The position numbers and the translations under genes are program-made. This document shows positions 61,184 through 64,000 of a stretch of 64,000 nt of DNA, one piece after another. Below the pieces are notes generated by a model. It saw only the letters and a program-made list of their open reading frames with translations. It was not told the origin of the DNA and ran no database searches. The DNA is taken from NCBI RefSeq assembly GCF_028389875.1, contig NC_084674.1:12805501-12869500 (forward strand), written 5' to 3'. Within the stretch, counting starts at the first letter, position 1. Every line of letters begins with the position of its first letter. The DNA is from Rhea pennata (taxonomy: Eukaryota; Chordata; Aves; Rheiformes; Rheidae).

Positions 61184-64000
61184 CTGTAGAGGAGGCAGAG
61201 AACAAAGCTGTCAGGAGAGCATACTGAAGGTCTCTGATGTTTCCCACAGCAACCTCAGCCTTGGACCTTGGCTAAATTTTCTTTGGCTTTAAAAGGTCAG
61301 ACCTGGAAAGGCAGGAAACTGAAAGCAAAGGGGCATAAGCAGAAAGCAAAACTCGTAGTTACTATGAAAAAGATCTAAAGATAGTGCTTGCTAACCCATA
61401 AAGAGCTGGGCAGTGAAAAGCCTGCCCATCTGCAATGCTGAGCCATATCAACCCTCCAGGAAGTAGAAGCAAACTGGTCTACAGCGTATTTAGAGAAGTG
61501 GAGAGAGCTGAGAATGATATTGTGGACATTCACTGGATGCCCATCGGACACCCTACCCCCAGTAGCTTCTAAAGTTTGTTTCTTTTATCACGTCCCACTG
61601 AAAATGGGCACTTTCCTCCATGAAAGAAGGATTGTATGAGAAACCCAAGCTGAATGAATGTCAGTAAATCTACTTCAAGCTCCCCAGTAAAGGAAAAGCA
61701 TGACCTGAAAGGAAGAGCTGAGATTGTCAAGAAAGATCAGATCCCAACCTATGTTCCCATGACAAGAGCACCTCCTCCAAAATTGGCAAATGCCTGATTT
61801 AGCTTGAAACTCCTCTCCCCCATCTGGAAGTTGCTGCTCTGCCTACGTCACTCAATGACACTGCTGTCCTGAAATGGCCAGCATTGCCATTACACCACTA
61901 CTGGGTCACATAGGATTTCCCAGCAAGATCCAAAGTAGCAAGTAGCATTGGGTCCTTACAGCCTCTAAGCCCAGGACACAGTAGCAGAACAAGGAGGACA
62001 ATCAACATGAACAATGGAGGGATAAAGAAAAGTTTTCCCCATCCCAAACTGGTCCAGCTCTCTGTGCAAGGTCTGTTCAAAAAAAATCACCAGATGAGAA
62101 GAGGACATCTGGTTACTGGCTCTCAGTGGTGGTGGTGAAGTTTTGGGAGACAAGGCTTTGCAGCCTAGCTCCACTCTGCTTCCTTGCCCTTGGATCTGGA
62201 GGCTCTCAGGCAGGGACGCAAAGCCCTGCAAAATACAGAGGGCAGCAGTCCATGGAGAACTGGTGTCTGCAGCTATTGCTCAAATTTTGGTATTAAGGAC
62301 CTCTGCGAGTCTTTTGAGAGATGATCAACTCAAAAGGCTGCAGCCCACATGGCCTGGGATAAAATGAACACTAGATTTAGATCTGGTGATTTCAACCCCA
62401 ATGTTTTAGGTCAAACTTATCCTCAGTGCTAATTCAGCTGAAAACAAGAGGATTAAAAGGAGAAATTAGTAACAGTCAACGGTTGGAAGCTTGAGATGAT
62501 GTCACATCACCACTTCTCAGCTTGCTGCCTCTGCCATACTAGCAAAGACACTGTATCCCTAGGAGGAAGAGTAGGGTCAGGCAGGAATAGCGTTAGGTGC
62601 AGCAGATCAGAACAGGGTGTGGGGACTGCAAGGTGGTGGTGCTTCAGTGACAAGGGGGAGATGGTCAGGCATAGAAGGAGCTGAAGATGACACAGGACCC
62701 AAGTGTATCACACGGTCCTATGAGGACTGCTTAATGTGTCTGTATCTGCACCACAGGCTGGTCTCGCTGCCACAGGATTAAAATTCACCTTAACAAGTCC
62801 ATTATTTTTAAAGTTGCTTTCACTCCTTTTAAAATAAAAACACCAGCTAGCCCCTCTTAAAATTCTCCAGTTATTCTTGTTCCGCTTATCCATCCATTAA
62901 TCATCAGGTTACCACTTTCAAATGCAGATGGTCACAAAAGCACAAGTAATGCTAATGACCTCAAGAGCACAGTCGCATTCCTGTTACACCAGGGGAACGG
63001 AGAGAAAAGAGTCGATTCAAGGAAAGAAAAAAAAATAAAAAAAAAAAGGACAGAAAGAAACCAAATCTCAGAGCCACCAAGAGGCCTCCCTGTGAGATAA
63101 TGGCAATGCTAAGCAGGGAAGACAGGACAGAACAGTTCCTGGCAGCAGATGGTTTGGGTAGAAAATCCACTTTCCCAGAGTTCATTCAACCTTGGGGCTG
63201 CACGGACCTTTCTCTTGTGCTAATGGACTTAGCCCTTTCTGCCCTCTCTGGAATAGTTCAGTCCTCCTTAAACTATTAGGGGATGGTAATACCTGAGCCT
63301 CTAGAGGAGAGAAGCCTTCCTGCACCCTGTCAGGAAAGATTAATTCATCAAGGGGAAGAAAAGAGACAAGGAAAAGGACGTGGGGAGAAAGCCAAGGGAA
63401 GGGGGTGGACTGAAGCTATTCAACAGACATCCTCCCCTGCTCCCAAACTAGGTCCTTTATGGACAAGCCTGCAATAATCATCTCAAGTCAGCTTCCATAG
63501 CTCCTCCGGTGAGCCAGTGCCACAGCCCAGGCTTCGGAGGATGTTTGTCTTCATCTGCAATAGAGCCAGATGCCACAGCGATGGAGGGATTATCCAATAA
63601 CAAAATAAATAACAGCTCCTCCAGTTAGATCAATGTTAATCCCATTGCTGCAGGAGTAAGTACATTCTCACACCCAAGAGCAGGGCTAATCAAAGGGATG
63701 GAGGAAGAACTGTCCTGAACTCCACTGGCTCGGTGACATGGCCCAGAAAGAGCAAAATCTCTTTCTTACATGTTATGAGGGGAGGCACAAGTAAGGTTCC
63801 GGCCCGGAGATCTCATGCCTGCCTGAAGCCTCCCACAGCTCCATCTGCAATGGGTCCCTGAGCAACACTGCTTGGGCCCAACCCTCCTTGGGCCGCCTGG
63901 CCCTTGCTGGGTCTGCCCTCGTGCTGCTCCCACCGCTCAGGCACCGCAGCTGCTGGCCTCGGTGCACTGCCTCTTATTTATATTTTATTGATTTGCTTCA
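61184..64000 (-). other. PLXNA1: PLXNA1 intron, partial (runs past the window edge)
   Basis: This begins upstream of the acceptor at 61184-61185 (minus-strand AG). The preceding plexin exon, expected to end in LLLRR or similar, is not found in either strand up to 64000, so the intron is at least 2.8 kb. AT-rich blocks at about 62770-62975 and 63575-63700 contain clustered ATTA and ATCAAAG motifs and may be regulatory. Confidence 0.75.

Overview
The window is vertebrate nuclear DNA, most likely from a bird. It contains intron-split coding exons with canonical GT/AG splice sites, long non-coding stretches and few repeats. The recognisable interspersed repeats are CR1-type LINE remnants with the avian/reptilian tail signature. 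There are no bacterial-style operons, CRISPR arrays or RNA genes that I can support.

The only protein-coding gene I can support is the 3' end of PLXNA1 (plexin-A1), on the minus strand. Ten coding exons run from 61183 down to the stop codon at 40283-40285. Joined, they give a single open frame of 464 residues after one partial codon, and all nine internal splice phases agree. The fragment covers the end of the first half of the split RasGAP-like domain, the inserted Rho-GTPase-binding domain (RBD), the linker and the whole second GAP half. The C-terminus (ending MALSS) and the motif [16 protein letters not shown] point to A1 rather than the other A-type plexins. The N-terminal sema/PSI/IPT ectodomain, membrane segment and first part of the GAP domain lie beyond position 64000.

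Layout from low to high coordinates: 1-35.2 kb is non-coding DNA downstream of PLXNA1. It holds a candidate LTR or cryptic-promoter segment with a 52-bp direct repeat (5.7-6.3 kb), an old CR1 body (17.06-18.43 kb), CR1 tails (6.33 and 22.9 kb), microsatellites, homopolymer runs and several AT-rich blocks that look like conserved developmental regulatory DNA. At 34.97-35.19 kb there is a short CpG-rich block. From 35.2 to 40.28 kb lies the probable PLXNA1 3' UTR, with several minus-strand AATAAA signals and a 31-bp tandem duplication. From 40.28 to 61.18 kb are the ten exons and their introns, some with further candidate regulatory blocks. From 61.18 to 64.0 kb is part of another PLXNA1 intron.

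I found no evidence for a previously undescribed gene system. The most unusual items are the LTR/promoter-like segment at 5.7-6.3 kb, the internally repetitive homeodomain-site cluster at 0.49-0.71 kb, and the inverted/tandem motif arrangements in candidate regulatory elements at 42.3 kb and 56.7 kb.
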